From positions 62,001 to 126,000 of the forward strand of contig JAGNKE010000005.1 of NCBI GenBank assembly GCA_018000295.1: a stretch of DNA of 64,000 nt. Reading direction: 5' to 3'. This stretch comes from Alphaproteobacteria bacterium (GTDB lineage: Bacteria; Pseudomonadota; Alphaproteobacteria; Micavibrionales; Micavibrionaceae). Shown one piece after another: positions 9,266 to 18,480 of this stretch (position 1 is the stretch's first letter; each line of letters begins with the position of its first letter). The notes beneath the pieces were generated by a model, which was given only the letters and a program-made list of their open reading frames with translations, was not told where the DNA came from and ran no database searches. Both the position numbers and the translations under genes were made by a program.

Positions 9266-9793
9266 CTATCGGCTCCACCGGAAAGTCTGGGACAAGTCGC
9301 GCAACGCCATCTCTTTCCGGCAATCGCGGTACAGGGCGACCGCGAGAGCAGAGCGGTGGCCGTTGACCGCGTCCGGGGAGAACCCGACGCTGAGCAAAGT
9401 CTCAGATTTTTCATTTCCGGCCTTCTCCAGCGGTCCGGGGGCAAGTCGGACACCAAGAAGCAGGCCAATCACAGCAATTTGACCAGCCGGGCGCTGGCTT
9501 CGATCGAGAACGGATGGTGAGGAGATGTGAGGGATGGATGTGAGCAGGGGAAGGCATTCATCCGCGTTCGTCGAGGTGGGAACTTGTTTAAAAATATCTC
9601 GCGCATGATCATCGGGAAATGCGCTGGGGGTTTGAGGGTCATTAAACGGCAGGGACGCCTTGAGCGGTCCATACGACCAGGCGCTGCCGACGGGGAAACT
9701 GATGAGGGCGAGGGCGATAAGCGGGCGCGCAGCCTTGCGGACCGTCTGCAAAGACGGGCGCGGAAGAAGGGTGCTGTTGATACGCCGTTTCAT
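9266..9793 (-). CDS. Hypothetical exported protein
   Basis: This 175-residue protein is not recognised. The N-terminus has basic residues followed by a hydrophobic stretch (RPLIALALISFPVGSAWS) ending near residue 40, consistent with a signal peptide with a long n-region. A second hydrophobic patch (GQIAVIGLLLGVRLAP) lies near residue 107. The rest has no motif I can name. An AT-rich leader of more than 200 bases precedes it, so it probably has its own promoter. A weak hairpin (9239-9258) follows the stop. It could still be a chance frame, because one overlapping frame here is also open. Confidence 0.45.
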   Translation of the reverse strand: MKRRINSTLLPRPSLQTVRKAARPLIALALISFPVGSAWSYGPLKASLPFNDPQTPSAFPDDHARDIFKQVPTSTNADECLPLLTSIPHISSPSVLDRSQRPAGQIAVIGLLLGVRLAPGPLEKAGNEKSETLLSVGFSPDAVNGHRSALAVALYRDCRKEMALRDLSQTFRWSR

Positions 9794-10066
9794 TTGATAC
9801 CACCGTGTTGTTCTCTGGAGTGGCGCTTTTCGCGCCTTGTGTAATTCCCCTAAAGGGGGACAGAGAAAGAAGCATTCACTTCCCTAATTTGAACACAGCA
9901 AATGTTTTATGACAAACATTTTCGTTTCGGATTTTTTGCGGTTTTTCCTGTTATTTCAATAAAATAAAGAAAAAATTTGCGCGAAGTTTTTCTAAAATTT
10001 TAAGGGAATCGTAACCCCGCCGAAGCAATATTGGGAAGCCGGGAACACCACACCGCGATTAAGCTC

Positions 10067-11332
10067 ATGATTTCAAAAGCTTTAAAATTACTCCTGCTCA
10101 GCGCCGCCTCACTGCTCTTTCTCCTCAGCTTCGGGCTGGGCTTCATATATCTGCAGAATCTATTCGCCTACAACACCATAGCAACCTATGAGACATGGGC
10201 CTCCCTAGGACTGGCCGACGCGAAATACCGCCTCGCTTTAAGCTATATAAAAGGCGGCGTTTTGAAAAAGGACATTCCCAAAGCACTCGAGCTTCTAACA
10301 GAGGCCAGCGATCAAAATCATTCTAAGGCACTCATCGAATTGGGAGTTCTATATTTCGAAGGCAAGGAAGTTCAAAAAGATGAAGAAAAGGCATTACGCT
10401 ACTTTGAAAAAGCCGCATCCTTGAACGACTCGCAGGGGGTCTTCAACCTTGGAATAATGTATCAATTCGGTTATGGAACAGATCAGAATTTTGAAAAGGC
10501 ATATTCCCTGTATGAACAATCTGAAAAAATGGACAATCCCGATGCGTCTCTTAAATTGGGAGGAATGAATTACAATGGGGTTGGTCGAAAAGCGGATGTA
10601 AACAAAGCCTTCTCACATTTTTTAAAGGGCGCAGAAAAAGGCAACGCCACCGCACAATATTGGGTCGGCTGGTACTATGAACTTGGTGAAGGTGATATAG
10701 ACATAGACTATAAAACAGCCTACGAATGGTACAAAAAATCAGCAGACCAAAACAGTCCTGATGGACTTTATATGCTCGGCAACCTTTATTTTTGGGGCCA
10801 TGGCGTAGATCAGGACTATCTCAAATCGGGAGAATACTATACTCGTGCCGCAGCGATCGGCGATACAAAGGCCATAGACTTTCTAAACAGTCAGAAAGAG
10901 TTCTGTCAGACAGAAACTAAAAATCGTCGTGTAAAAAATGCTCTAATTTCATGCTTTATAGCGGCCTCAACCCGGGACCCCGCATCCATGCACGCGGTTG
11001 GCTTTGCCTATCACGCTGGCCTTATGAATTTGAAAAGGAGCTATGAAAACGCCTTCTCGTGGTTTTTGCCATGTGCCGAATACGGATATGCACCATGCCA
11101 GGTATCAGTCGCAAGCTTTTACAAAAATGGTTCAGGTGTGGAGAAAAACCCTATAGAAGCCTATGCATGGTTAAGTGCAGCCGTAAATTCAAAAGATTTA
11201 GGAGATATGGAACGAAGACTTTCTGAAGTGATGATAAAGATAATTTACAAAGACTTGACCGCCGAAGAAAAAATCAAGGCCGAAAAAAAAGCCCGCGAAT
11301 ACGGCCAGCTTTATAGTAACCTCCCTGAATGA
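10067..11332 (+). CDS. Sel1-like repeat protein, membrane-anchored
   Basis: A 421-residue protein. It has an N-terminal hydrophobic anchor or signal (LLLLSAASLLFLLSFGLGFIYL), then about eight Sel1-type repeats of about 36 residues, with the pattern A-x2-LG-x2-Y-x2-G-x-G-V-x2-D-x2-KA-x2-YY-x2-AA. Such solenoids are protein-interaction scaffolds in the periplasm or at the envelope. The frame could begin at a TTG at 10031, but the ATG at 10067 puts the hydrophobic segment at the N-terminus. The stop overlaps the start of the next gene (ATGA), so it is coupled to the phosphatase-like gene. Base composition is more AT-rich than its neighbours. The partner is unknown. Confidence 0.85.
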   Translation: MISKALKLLLLSAASLLFLLSFGLGFIYLQNLFAYNTIATYETWASLGLADAKYRLALSYIKGGVLKKDIPKALELLTEASDQNHSKALIELGVLYFEGKEVQKDEEKALRYFEKAASLNDSQGVFNLGIMYQFGYGTDQNFEKAYSLYEQSEKMDNPDASLKLGGMNYNGVGRKADVNKAFSHFLKGAEKGNATAQYWVGWYYELGEGDIDIDYKTAYEWYKKSADQNSPDGLYMLGNLYFWGHGVDQDYLKSGEYYTRAAAIGDTKAIDFLNSQKEFCQTETKNRRVKNALISCFIAASTRDPASMHAVGFAYHAGLMNLKRSYENAFSWFLPCAEYGYAPCQVSVASFYKNGSGVEKNPIEAYAWLSAAVNSKDLGDMERRLSEVMIKIIYKDLTAEEKIKAEKKAREYGQLYSNLPE

Positions 11333-11661
11333 ACCTCCTCTTCATCTGCACCGCGAACAAACTCCGCAGCGCCACCGCCGAAACCATCTTCAGCGAAGTT
11401 GAGGGCATCAACGCCATCGGCGCCGGAACCGACAAAACCGCCCCCACGACGATCTCAAGCGACCTGATCGAATGGGCGGACGTGATTTTCTGTATGGAAC
11501 AAACCCACAAGAACAAGGTCAAGCGCCTGTTTCACAGCCTCCTGAAAAACAAGCGCCTCGTGGTCCTCGATATCCCCGATGATTACGATTATATGCAAAC
11601 CGAACTCATCCGGCTCCTGAAGGCCCGCATCTCACCCATACTGAACAAGAAGTGTGACTAA
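11329..11661 (+). CDS. Low-molecular-weight protein-tyrosine-phosphatase-like protein
   Basis: A 110-residue protein. The N-terminal strand plus CTANKLRS loop fits the C-x5-R-S phosphate-binding signature of low-molecular-weight tyrosine phosphatases and arsenate reductases. A DxPDDYDYM segment towards the C-terminus is the place where the family has its general-acid Asp (typically a DP motif). It is shorter than classical members (about 150 residues). It overlaps the Sel1 gene by ATGA and converges on a second, unrelated phosphatase with a 4-base tail overlap. The substrate is unknown. Confidence 0.8.
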   Translation: MNLLFICTANKLRSATAETIFSEVEGINAIGAGTDKTAPTTISSDLIEWADVIFCMEQTHKNKVKRLFHSLLKNKRLVVLDIPDDYDYMQTELIRLLKARISPILNKKCD

Positions 11662-12152
11662 AGCAAACTCCTCCGGTTTTGGATCAGCCAGCGCTTTTGT
11701 TCTTCGGTATCGGGCACAGGACATCTCCGCGCTTCGGAAACCCGCGCAAAAGCCTGTTCCGGCGTAAAACCCTGTAGTACAAGAACACTCGCAGACACAA
11801 GCCCGGACCGCCCGATCCCGGCGCGGCAATGCACGGCGGCATGGGCGCCGCCCTGTACCTGCTCATGCAACGATGAAATGAACGCAATAAAGCGGGTAAG
11901 GGACTCCGGCACACCCCGATCCGCGATGGGAAAGGACAAAAACGCCATTCCATGCCGTTCGGCAAGCTCCTTTTCACCTTGCAAACCCAACTCGAACGCT
12001 TCCAAATCCTCAAGCAAGGAAACGATAAGGCTGATCCCGCTATCCTTGTAAAAACGGAAATCGCCCTCCAGCCATTCCCCGGCGACAGGCTTGGCCATGA
12101 CGGAAAGCGACCCAAGACCGATCGCCTTGATCCTGTAAATTTGAGGTTTCAT
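11658..12152 (-). CDS. Dual-specificity/tyrosine phosphatase family protein
   Basis: A 164-residue cysteine phosphatase. The P-loop HCRAGIGRSG matches HC-x5-R-S/T, with the nucleophilic Cys near residue 107. A Asp-containing stretch (FPIADRGVPES) upstream is the probable general-acid loop. The size fits the bacterial DSP/PTP-like group. It is transcribed in the same direction as, and just downstream of, rho with a gap of about 20 bases, so it may be co-transcribed. It may act on phosphoproteins or small phosphorylated molecules. It has no signal peptide. Confidence 0.88.
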   Translation of the reverse strand: MKPQIYRIKAIGLGSLSVMAKPVAGEWLEGDFRFYKDSGISLIVSLLEDLEAFELGLQGEKELAERHGMAFLSFPIADRGVPESLTRFIAFISSLHEQVQGGAHAAVHCRAGIGRSGLVSASVLVLQGFTPEQAFARVSEARRCPVPDTEEQKRWLIQNRRSLL

Positions 12153-12173
12153 GAGATTTTACAAGAAGCCAGA

Positions 12174-13430
12174 TTACTGATTCATGCTCGAGAAGAAATC
12201 GGCATTGCTCTTCGTGTTCTTCATCTTGCTGAGCAGGAATTCCAGAGCATCGACGGTGCCCATCGGATTGAGAATCCGGCGCAGCATCCACATCTTCTGG
12301 AGCATCTCCTTATCCACCAGCAGCTCTTCCTTCCGCGTACCGGACTTCTGGATATCGATCGCAGGGAAAACACGCTTGTCCGCCAGTTTGCGGTCCAGCA
12401 CGATCTCGGAGTTACCCGTACCCTTGAATTCCTCGAAAATCACCTCATCCATCCGCGATCCTGTGTCGATCAGCGCCGTGGCGATAATCGTCAGAGATCC
12501 ACCCTGCTCGATATTCCGCGCCGCCCCGAAGAACCGCTTCGGACGCTGGAGAGCATTGGCGTCCACACCCCCGGTCAGAACTTTACCGGAGGAGGGCACA
12601 ACGGTGTTATAAGCCCGCGCCAGACGCGTAATCGAGTCAAGCAGGATCACGACGTCGCGCTTGTGTTCCACAAGGCGTTTGGCCTTTTCCATGACCATCT
12701 CGGCTACCTGCACGTGGCGGGAGGCCGGCTCATCGAACGTAGAGGACACAACTTCCCCCCGCACGCTGCGCGCCATGTCCGTCACCTCTTCGGGCCGCTC
12801 GTCGATCAGCAGAACGATCAGATAGGCATCTGGATGGTTGATAGCCACCGAAGTGGCGATATTCTGGAGCATCACCGTCTTACCCGTCCGCGGCGGCGCC
12901 ACGATCAGGGCACGTTGCCCGAACCCAAGCGGCGAGGTCAGCTCAATCACGCGCTGAACCCGGTGATCTTTGGTTGGATCGTCGATTTCAAGGGTGATTT
13001 TTCGTTCGGGATAAAGTGGAGTAAGGTTATCGAAGTTAATGCGGTGGCGGACTTTCTCGGGCGTTTCGTTGCCGATGGACCCCACTTTCAAAAGCGCAAA
13101 ATATCGCTCGGAATCTTTCGGGGCGCGGATTTCACCTTCGACGATATCGCCAGTCCGCAGACCGAAACGGCGCACCTGACTGGGCGAAACGTAAATATCG
13201 TCCGGTCCCGGCAGGTAATTTTCCTCAGGGGAGCGCAGGAACCCGAAACCGTCCTGCAGCACTTCCAGAACCCCGACACCCGAGATTGGCACACCCTGCA
13301 TCGCCAGCTGCTTGAGAATGGCGAACATCATGTCTTGCTTGCGCATCGCGCTGCAATTTTCGATGTCCAACTCCTCGGCAAACGCGAGCAACTCGGCAGG
13401 CGAGCGGGTCTTTAATTCCTGTAAATTCAT
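12174..13430 (-). CDS. rho: Transcription termination factor Rho
   Basis: Rho is the hexameric RNA helicase that ends transcription. The 418 residues are the typical length. It has an N-terminal Rho-N domain ([21 protein letters not shown]). The cold-shock-like RNA-binding domain contains [22 protein letters not shown]. The RecA-type core contains the Walker A PPRTGKT, the Walker [16 protein letters not shown] and the Q-loop region. A hemE-near rho is common in alphaproteobacteria. The leader of about 300 bases before the start is long enough to allow autoregulation, though no element was identified in it. Confidence 0.98.
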   Translation of the reverse strand: MNLQELKTRSPAELLAFAEELDIENCSAMRKQDMMFAILKQLAMQGVPISGVGVLEVLQDGFGFLRSPEENYLPGPDDIYVSPSQVRRFGLRTGDIVEGEIRAPKDSERYFALLKVGSIGNETPEKVRHRINFDNLTPLYPERKITLEIDDPTKDHRVQRVIELTSPLGFGQRALIVAPPRTGKTVMLQNIATSVAINHPDAYLIVLLIDERPEEVTDMARSVRGEVVSSTFDEPASRHVQVAEMVMEKAKRLVEHKRDVVILLDSITRLARAYNTVVPSSGKVLTGGVDANALQRPKRFFGAARNIEQGGSLTIIATALIDTGSRMDEVIFEEFKGTGNSEIVLDRKLADKRVFPAIDIQKSGTRKEELLVDKEMLQKMWMLRRILNPMGTVDALEFLLSKMKNTKSNADFFSSMNQ

Positions 13431-13730
13431 GGGATACTCATGTTTTTGTTAAATCAATCAAAAGGAAATCTCACAACGGTGTGAAAAGATGTCTGCAGTC
13501 CCAGCACAAGGTTCTTAAAACTATTTTTTCTTACTGCGCTGACCTCTGCCAAATCCTTTTGGCGAAAAAATCGGTCGGCGGCATTTCTTGGATTTCTCTA
13601 CTAGACACGTCCCTTATATCCATGGCCCTTAAGCCTGTCAAGAGATTATGTCTACGTGTAAAGCATATCCTTTATACTCTACAACCAAATTGAAAACAAG
13701 TCTGAATAAATTACTGTTATAAAAGGATTA
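13431..13730. other. Non-coding gap between rho and hemJ
   Basis: These 300 bases are AT-rich and carry the presumed rho promoter and leader, reading leftwards. A 70-codon plus-strand frame (13481-13693) lacks any recognisable feature and I do not count it. No clear terminator follows hemJ. Confidence 0.5.
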
Positions 13731-14189
13731 TTACTTCCCGAAAGACGGTTCCACCACAGCCAGAATGATGATCACAATCATCAGAATAGTCGGAACTTCG
13801 TTAAGAATCCGGAAAAATTTCGCGCTTTTTTTATTCTCGTCCCGTGCAAAAACCTTCACATGTTTGGCCAACATCCCGTGAACCCCGGACAGGATGAAAA
13901 CCAGCAGTAGCTTCGTATGCATCCACGGCGCACTCTTGTAAACCGCCCAGTTGGAATAAAGCATCAGCAGCCCGAACACCCATGCCGAAATCATGGCGGG
14001 GTTAATGATGATCTTGAGCAGCCGCCGCTCCATGATCTTGAACGTCTCCGATTTATCGGAACCGATCTCCGCCTCGGCGTGATAAACAAACAGGCGCGGC
14101 AGATAAAGCATCCCCGCCATCCACGCCATGACGCTGATGATATGCAGCGCGCGAAGCCACTCGAAATGCGCGGTCAGAAAGTCATCCAT
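13731..14189 (-). CDS. hemJ: HemJ-type protoporphyrinogen oxidase
   Basis: HemJ is a small heme-binding inner-membrane enzyme that oxidises protoporphyrinogen IX to protoporphyrin IX in many alphaproteobacteria lacking HemG/HemY. The 152 residues contain four hydrophobic helices. A conserved His lies in the first helix (RALHIISVMAWMAGMLYLPRLFVYH), and the family's WMHTKL and GVHGML segments follow. It sits close to hemH and hemE, which supports the assignment. It is on the same strand as rho, about 300 bases upstream of it. Confidence 0.92.
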   Translation of the reverse strand: MDDFLTAHFEWLRALHIISVMAWMAGMLYLPRLFVYHAEAEIGSDKSETFKIMERRLLKIIINPAMISAWVFGLLMLYSNWAVYKSAPWMHTKLLLVFILSGVHGMLAKHVKVFARDENKKSAKFFRILNEVPTILMIVIIILAVVEPSFGK

Positions 14190-14302
14190 AACGCTCTCAA
14201 CCCTCAGAAAAGTTGCAAAAATGCGGAATTTTTGACATAAGAAACGCTTATCCGCAACAACGCCTCAATGGACCACAACGCATTAACAAAAACAAGGCCG
14301 CC

Positions 14303-14656
14303 ATGACCACGGAAGAAAAACAGAAAAAATCAGATACCCAGGTCGCAGGCCTCGTCTCCGCGACTTATGTCGGCTTGGCCGGAGCCTTCGGGAAAAGCGC
14401 CGCCGAGCTGGTCAATACGCCCAATGAATTCGCCACGCCCTATCTGGCCATCGCGGCGCTGGCCTGTCTGTTCCCCGCTCTAAGAACCGCCCGCGACTAT
14501 AAGGACGAAGTGCCGCTGGAATTCGCCAAGGGTATGGTCATCCCGTTCCTGGCCCTGAATCTGATCTGGGGCAAAATCGAATACGACCACAACCCGGATG
14601 ATTTCTTTTCCCGCTACGAACAGGAATCCCGCACCATCAACGTGGACAGGAATTAA
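14303..14656 (+). CDS. Hypothetical small membrane protein
   Basis: A 117-residue protein of unknown function. I chose the ATG at 14303, with AAGG about 8 bases upstream, because the upstream extension has no protein-like character. Two hydrophobic stretches (about residues 13-60, and near 80-95 in EFAKGMVIPFLALNLIWG) suggest membrane insertion with a charged, acidic C-terminus. It diverges from hemJ and converges with the metallophosphatase gene, with a gap of 2 bases. Confidence 0.7.
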   Translation: MTTEEKQKKSDTQVAGLVSATYVGLAGAFGKSAAELVNTPNEFATPYLAIAALACLFPALRTARDYKDEVPLEFAKGMVIPFLALNLIWGKIEYDHNPDDFFSRYEQESRTINVDRN

Positions 14657-14658
14657 CT

Positions 14659-15324
14659 TCAACCAAAAATCTTCACGATCTTTTCATTGGGCGTTTCACA
14701 ATTCATATCAAAAAAATGAACGTTAAGCACAGAAAAATCGACAAGCAAACAGACAGGATTTTGGTCGTTCACCACGGTCCCTGCATTGATGATAACCAAA
14801 CCCCTGAACGCTTCAACCATCGGCACATGCGTATGGCCGTTAATCATGAACTGATATTCTCCGGCATCGACCAGATTGTTTAAGGATTTCAGGGATCGAA
14901 CATCGTACCATTTCTTCCCCGGTTCGATTCCACCCATATCGTAATCCCCGACTCCGTGGCAAAGCATGGCTTTCCCATGCGGTGTCATGAAATCCACGAT
15001 CACAGGCAAATCTTCTATAAACAGCAGTGTTTCCTGTGAAACGTCTTCGGGCCAAGTCAAATTCTTGGTATTTCTATCCATACCCATGCGTGTCGTCACA
15101 AGCCAGCGGTCATGGTTCCCCTTGACGGTAATAACCTCATAACTTTGCAAGAGCTCAACACAGCGCGTAAAATCTCCAACCCCGTCGGGAATATCGCCGA
15201 CGCATAAAATAGCTTCGGGAGATAGATTACTTAAATGAACCAGAGATCGTTCCAAAATAATGTGGTCGCAATGAACATCACCGATAACGCCGACACGCGA
15301 AAAACTCTTTACTGTGCGACCCAA
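14659..15324 (-). CDS. Metallophosphoesterase (calcineurin-like)
   Basis: A 221-residue member of the calcineurin-like phosphoesterase superfamily with the full metal-ligand series: GDVHCDH, GDIPDG, GNHDRW, CHGVGDYD and GHTH. It probably hydrolyses a phosphodiester or phosphomonoester with a di-metal centre; the substrate is unknown. I chose a TTG at 15324 because a GGAG ribosome binding site precedes it by 6 bases. The longer frame from 15390 would lie deep inside hemH. The 16-base overlap with hemH suggests translational coupling at the end of hemE-hemH. Confidence 0.85.
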   Translation of the reverse strand: MGRTVKSFSRVGVIGDVHCDHIILERSLVHLSNLSPEAILCVGDIPDGVGDFTRCVELLQSYEVITVKGNHDRWLVTTRMGMDRNTKNLTWPEDVSQETLLFIEDLPVIVDFMTPHGKAMLCHGVGDYDMGGIEPGKKWYDVRSLKSLNNLVDAGEYQFMINGHTHVPMVEAFRGLVIINAGTVVNDQNPVCLLVDFSVLNVHFFDMNCETPNEKIVKIFG

Positions 15325-16385
15325 TTCAAACTCCGCATACAACACCGCCCGAACGCCTCCGGGCAAATCCTCTTGCCGCCTTCCGCGCAAATTCCCTGAC
15401 GCCCGAGATGATCGCGCACCAGCCCCGCCAGCCCTTCGATAAAAGCCCCGTGCGTCCCGACTGTCTGCGCCCGGTAATACCCCGGCAGCTTCAACTCCTC
15501 CGCCCTATGTCGATATTCAATATCCAGTTCCACCAGCGTCTCGACGTGTTCCTGCGTAAAGGCGTGCGGGTAGATCACCACCGCCTTCTTGTCAGCCGCC
15601 GCTTTCTCCAGCGCCTCCTCGACCGACGGCCCGATCCATTTGAGCGGCCCGACCCGGCTCTGGTAGCAAATCTGCCAATCCAGCGCCTCAATCGACAGCG
15701 CCCCGCGAACCTTCTCAGCCATCGCCCGCGCACTCTGCTCACACTGCCACTGATAGGGATCACCGCCCTTGATAACCTTCTCCGGCAACCCGTGCGCGGA
15801 AAACAAAACCCGCGGCGCTTCATGCCCGTCAGCCTGCGCCTGTCTGTAAACGCTCACGATATTTTCAACCGAAGCCTCCACAAACCCGGAGTTCTCGGGA
15901 TAGCAGCAAACCACACTAGACGGCGGATGATACCCGGCAATGTCCGCCGCCTTCTTCCAGTTCTCCAGCGACGACCATGTCGTCGTCGTCGAAAATTGCG
16001 GATAAAGCGGCAGGAACACGACTTGGTCCGCACCCCAGTCCCGCACCTCCCGCACCACTTGCGGCGCCATCGGATGCCAGTACCGCATGGAGACAAAAAC
16101 CTTGAAAATCTCCCCCGCCGCACCTCCGTTCAAAACCCCCTCCAACGCCTGCGCCTGCGCCTTCGAATTTTCAAGCAGGGGAGACTTGTCGCCCAGAAGC
16201 CCATAACTATCAGAAGCTTCCTTCTTTGACCTCTTGCCGCTGATATACGCGGCAATAAAGCAGCGAAGGGGAATAGGGGCACCGATAATATTTTTATCCA
16301 TGAAGAAATTCATCAGGAACGGCTTGATCGCACCCCTGGAATCCGGCCCGCCGAGATTGAAAAGAACGACGGCAACTTTACTCAT
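15309..16385 (-). CDS. hemH: Ferrochelatase
   Basis: HemH inserts Fe2+ into protoporphyrin IX, the last step of heme synthesis. The 358 residues show the family's N-terminal NLGGPDS, the FSAHGLPEKVIKGGDPY segment with the metal-binding His, and YPHAFTQEHVETLVELDIEY with the conserved Glu and His. The C-terminal tail has four Cys (333, 341, 348, 349). Alphaproteobacterial enzymes such as Caulobacter's carry a [2Fe-2S] cluster, so cluster binding is plausible. The start overlaps the hemE stop by 4 bases, so the two are translationally coupled. Confidence 0.96.
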   Translation of the reverse strand: MSKVAVVLFNLGGPDSRGAIKPFLMNFFMDKNIIGAPIPLRCFIAAYISGKRSKKEASDSYGLLGDKSPLLENSKAQAQALEGVLNGGAAGEIFKVFVSMRYWHPMAPQVVREVRDWGADQVVFLPLYPQFSTTTTWSSLENWKKAADIAGYHPPSSVVCCYPENSGFVEASVENIVSVYRQAQADGHEAPRVLFSAHGLPEKVIKGGDPYQWQCEQSARAMAEKVRGALSIEALDWQICYQSRVGPLKWIGPSVEEALEKAAADKKAVVIYPHAFTQEHVETLVELDIEYRHRAEELKLPGYYRAQTVGTHGAFIEGLAGLVRDHLGRQGICAEGGKRICPEAFGRCCMRSLNWVAQ

Positions 16386-17434
16386 CCCTTCATCTCCCGC
16401 AGGGTATTCACCAGCAGCTCGACATTCTCAACGGGCGTATCCTTGTGAATGCCGTGTCCCAGATTAAACACAAACGGCCCACCCGCAAAATCATGAACAA
16501 TCTTCTCGACCGCCAGGATCAGCGCATCACCACCCGCCATCAGACAGACCGGATCAAGATTCCCCTGAACTGGAACCGAACTCTGCAAAACCCGCACCGC
16601 CCACTTCGTCTCAATCTGCGGATCGAGCGACAGCGCATTGACGCCCGTATCCTGCAGGTAGGAAATATAATTCACGCCCGCCCCGCGTGGAAACCCGATA
16701 ATCGGAACCTGAGGATAAGCCTCGCGGACCAGATCAACGATCTTGCGCGTGGGAACGCTGACCCATTTTTTAAACTGCTGGGCATCCACAATTCCGGCCC
16801 AGCTATCGAAAATCTGCAGAACCTCAGCCCCCGCCTTGACCTGCCGGATCAGATAAGCCGCTGTCCCCTCGACTAGTAAATCCATAAGCTTTTCAAGTAA
16901 CTCAGGATGCTGATACGCCAGTTTTTTGATCTCAAGAAAATCCCGACTCGATCCACCCTCAACCATGTAACACGCCACCGTCCAGGGCGCCCCGGCAAAC
17001 CCGATCATCGTCGTTCCTGTAAAACCTTCGGCCTCAAGCCCGGAACACACTTTTTTCACGGTTTCGTAAACAGGAGAAAGTGTCTGGTCAAAAACACTGA
17101 AATTCAGTTTGGCGATATCGGACCCACTCCGCAAAGGCTCCAGCTTCGGCCCTTCGCCCTCGACAAACTCCAGCTTCTGCCCTAAGGCCTGAGGTATAAC
17201 CAGAATATCTGAAAACAAAATCGCCCCGTCCATTCCGAACCTGCGGATCGGTTGCAAGGTCACTTCCGCCGCCAGATCAGGATCATAAACCAGATCAAGA
17301 AAACTTCCGGCCCTAGCGCGCACCTCCCGATATTCTGGCAGATACCGCCCTGCCTGACGCATCAGCCAGACCGGAACATGATCGGGCTTGTGCTTCCGAA
17401 GTGCTTCGAGCATATTTTTCTTAATCCCACGCAT
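16382..17434 (-). CDS. hemE: Uroporphyrinogen decarboxylase
   Basis: HemE decarboxylates uroporphyrinogen III to coproporphyrinogen III. The N-terminal VPVWLMRQAGRYLPEYR is the family signature with the substrate-binding Arg residues. ILFSDILVIPQALG contains the catalytic Asp, and FNLGHGIHKDTPVENV the conserved His. The 350 residues are full length. It is the first gene of hemE-hemH and lies beside the proposed replication origin, as in Caulobacter and Rickettsia. Confidence 0.97.
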   Translation of the reverse strand: MRGIKKNMLEALRKHKPDHVPVWLMRQAGRYLPEYREVRARAGSFLDLVYDPDLAAEVTLQPIRRFGMDGAILFSDILVIPQALGQKLEFVEGEGPKLEPLRSGSDIAKLNFSVFDQTLSPVYETVKKVCSGLEAEGFTGTTMIGFAGAPWTVACYMVEGGSSRDFLEIKKLAYQHPELLEKLMDLLVEGTAAYLIRQVKAGAEVLQIFDSWAGIVDAQQFKKWVSVPTRKIVDLVREAYPQVPIIGFPRGAGVNYISYLQDTGVNALSLDPQIETKWAVRVLQSSVPVQGNLDPVCLMAGGDALILAVEKIVHDFAGGPFVFNLGHGIHKDTPVENVELLVNTLREMKG

Positions 17435-17779
17435 ACAGACATTTCCCTTTCTGAAAACGCCATCAGAATATCCCTAAAAATAAAAATAAAAAGATATTTT
17501 AAAAAAGGTATTTTTAGATAGTAGAGGCTGTGCAAATCGGGGATCAAATCTATACCGAATTCTATGCACAAAATCCTTGTGCCCAAAAACCAAGAAAGAT
17601 CCGCGATTCGCTATGATTCCTCCCCGTACACGAGATCAGCCCTCAGGATCTTTTCTACAATAGGATAAGCCCCCCAATCGGCCTGATGATAGATTCGGGG
17701 TAACTTGATCCTCAGCTTCATACAAAAACAGTTCTTCGATTCCCGCACAGACTTTTGCAGAGACGTTAGGGAAAAATTA
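17435..17779. other. Candidate chromosomal replication origin (hemE / RP001-like intergenic region)
   Basis: The 345-base gap lies between hemE and an RP001-like gene on opposite strands, the position of Cori in Caulobacter. It has a strongly AT-rich stretch at about 17468-17520, suited to duplex opening. It also has a one-mismatch DnaA-box-like 9-mer, CTATGCACA, at 17562-17570 and a TTAG-N7-TTAA at 17766-17780. No perfect TTATCCACA box was seen. The call rests mainly on gene order and nearby parS/parAB. A further candidate segment with two perfect CtrA boxes follows the RP001-like gene. Confidence 0.5.
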
Positions 17780-18460
17780 ATGTATTTTATGTCAGATACA
17801 GGGCAGGGAAGAGCCAAAAAGACCTTAAGATTCGCGAATCGAAAAATGTTCAAGGAAGCCTTTAAAAAACTGGAAATGGAAGAGGTGGCCGCGATCGTTG
17901 ATCAGGTCAACAAACAGGTGGACGGCAGCCTGTTTGACCCCTTGGAAACCACGGTTTTATCCTTCGATCTCTCCTTCTATCCTGGTTATCGGTTTCTCGA
18001 CATCTCCGACCACGCCACGAACCCGCCGCTCCAGCGCTACGTCCTGCACAAAGATGAGAATTACACGCTTCTGGACTGGACCTACCGCCCGATATACAAA
18101 ACCAATGAACAGGCGCCAATTAGCCTCAACCCGAGCAATGTCTTGGATTACGTGCGCTTTTTCTTCTCCAACGTTCGCGGCCGTCACGGGCGTTTTCACA
18201 TCATCGAAAGCCTTGAGAATATTAACTGGAAGGAAGAACCTTCCCCCTCCGAACGTAAATCCTACGGCAAGCTGATCGCCCCCATGAAAATCGTTGATAA
18301 GCTCAAACACGGCGTCTTTAAACTCGAAGCCCGCATGATGCTCAAAGCCACGCTTTTCAAGGCCGATATCTACGTCGAACCGAATGGAAAAGCCGTTTTG
18401 GCCAACCACGAGATCCTGCAGGAAAATATGCCGGTCCTCGACCATGTGACGGGCCAGTAA
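17780..18460 (+). CDS. RP001-like conserved protein next to hemE
   Basis: A 226-residue protein with no known biochemical role. From memory the segment NVLDYVRFFFSNVRGRHG followed by INWKEEP matches the conserved alphaproteobacterial protein next to hemE (Rickettsia RP001 type). I chose ATG 17780 because AGGGA lies 8 bases upstream. The longer frame from 17705 has no such site. A near-CtrA box (TTAG-N7-TTAA) ends right at this start codon, so if it is used the promoter and translation start almost coincide. It has no signal peptide or membrane helix. Confidence 0.85.
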   Translation: MYFMSDTGQGRAKKTLRFANRKMFKEAFKKLEMEEVAAIVDQVNKQVDGSLFDPLETTVLSFDLSFYPGYRFLDISDHATNPPLQRYVLHKDENYTLLDWTYRPIYKTNEQAPISLNPSNVLDYVRFFFSNVRGRHGRFHIIESLENINWKEEPSPSERKSYGKLIAPMKIVDKLKHGVFKLEARMMLKATLFKADIYVEPNGKAVLANHEILQENMPVLDHVTGQ

Positions 18461-18480
18461 CCCTCCAAAACTCCCCTTTA

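Noticed and set aside
13481-13693. A 70-codon plus-strand open frame before rho
   Set aside because: No ribosome binding site, no motif, and it lies in the AT-rich leader of rho.
17611-17853. An 80-codon minus-strand frame in the candidate origin
   Set aside because: It overlaps the start of the RP001-like gene antisense and has no protein-like signature.
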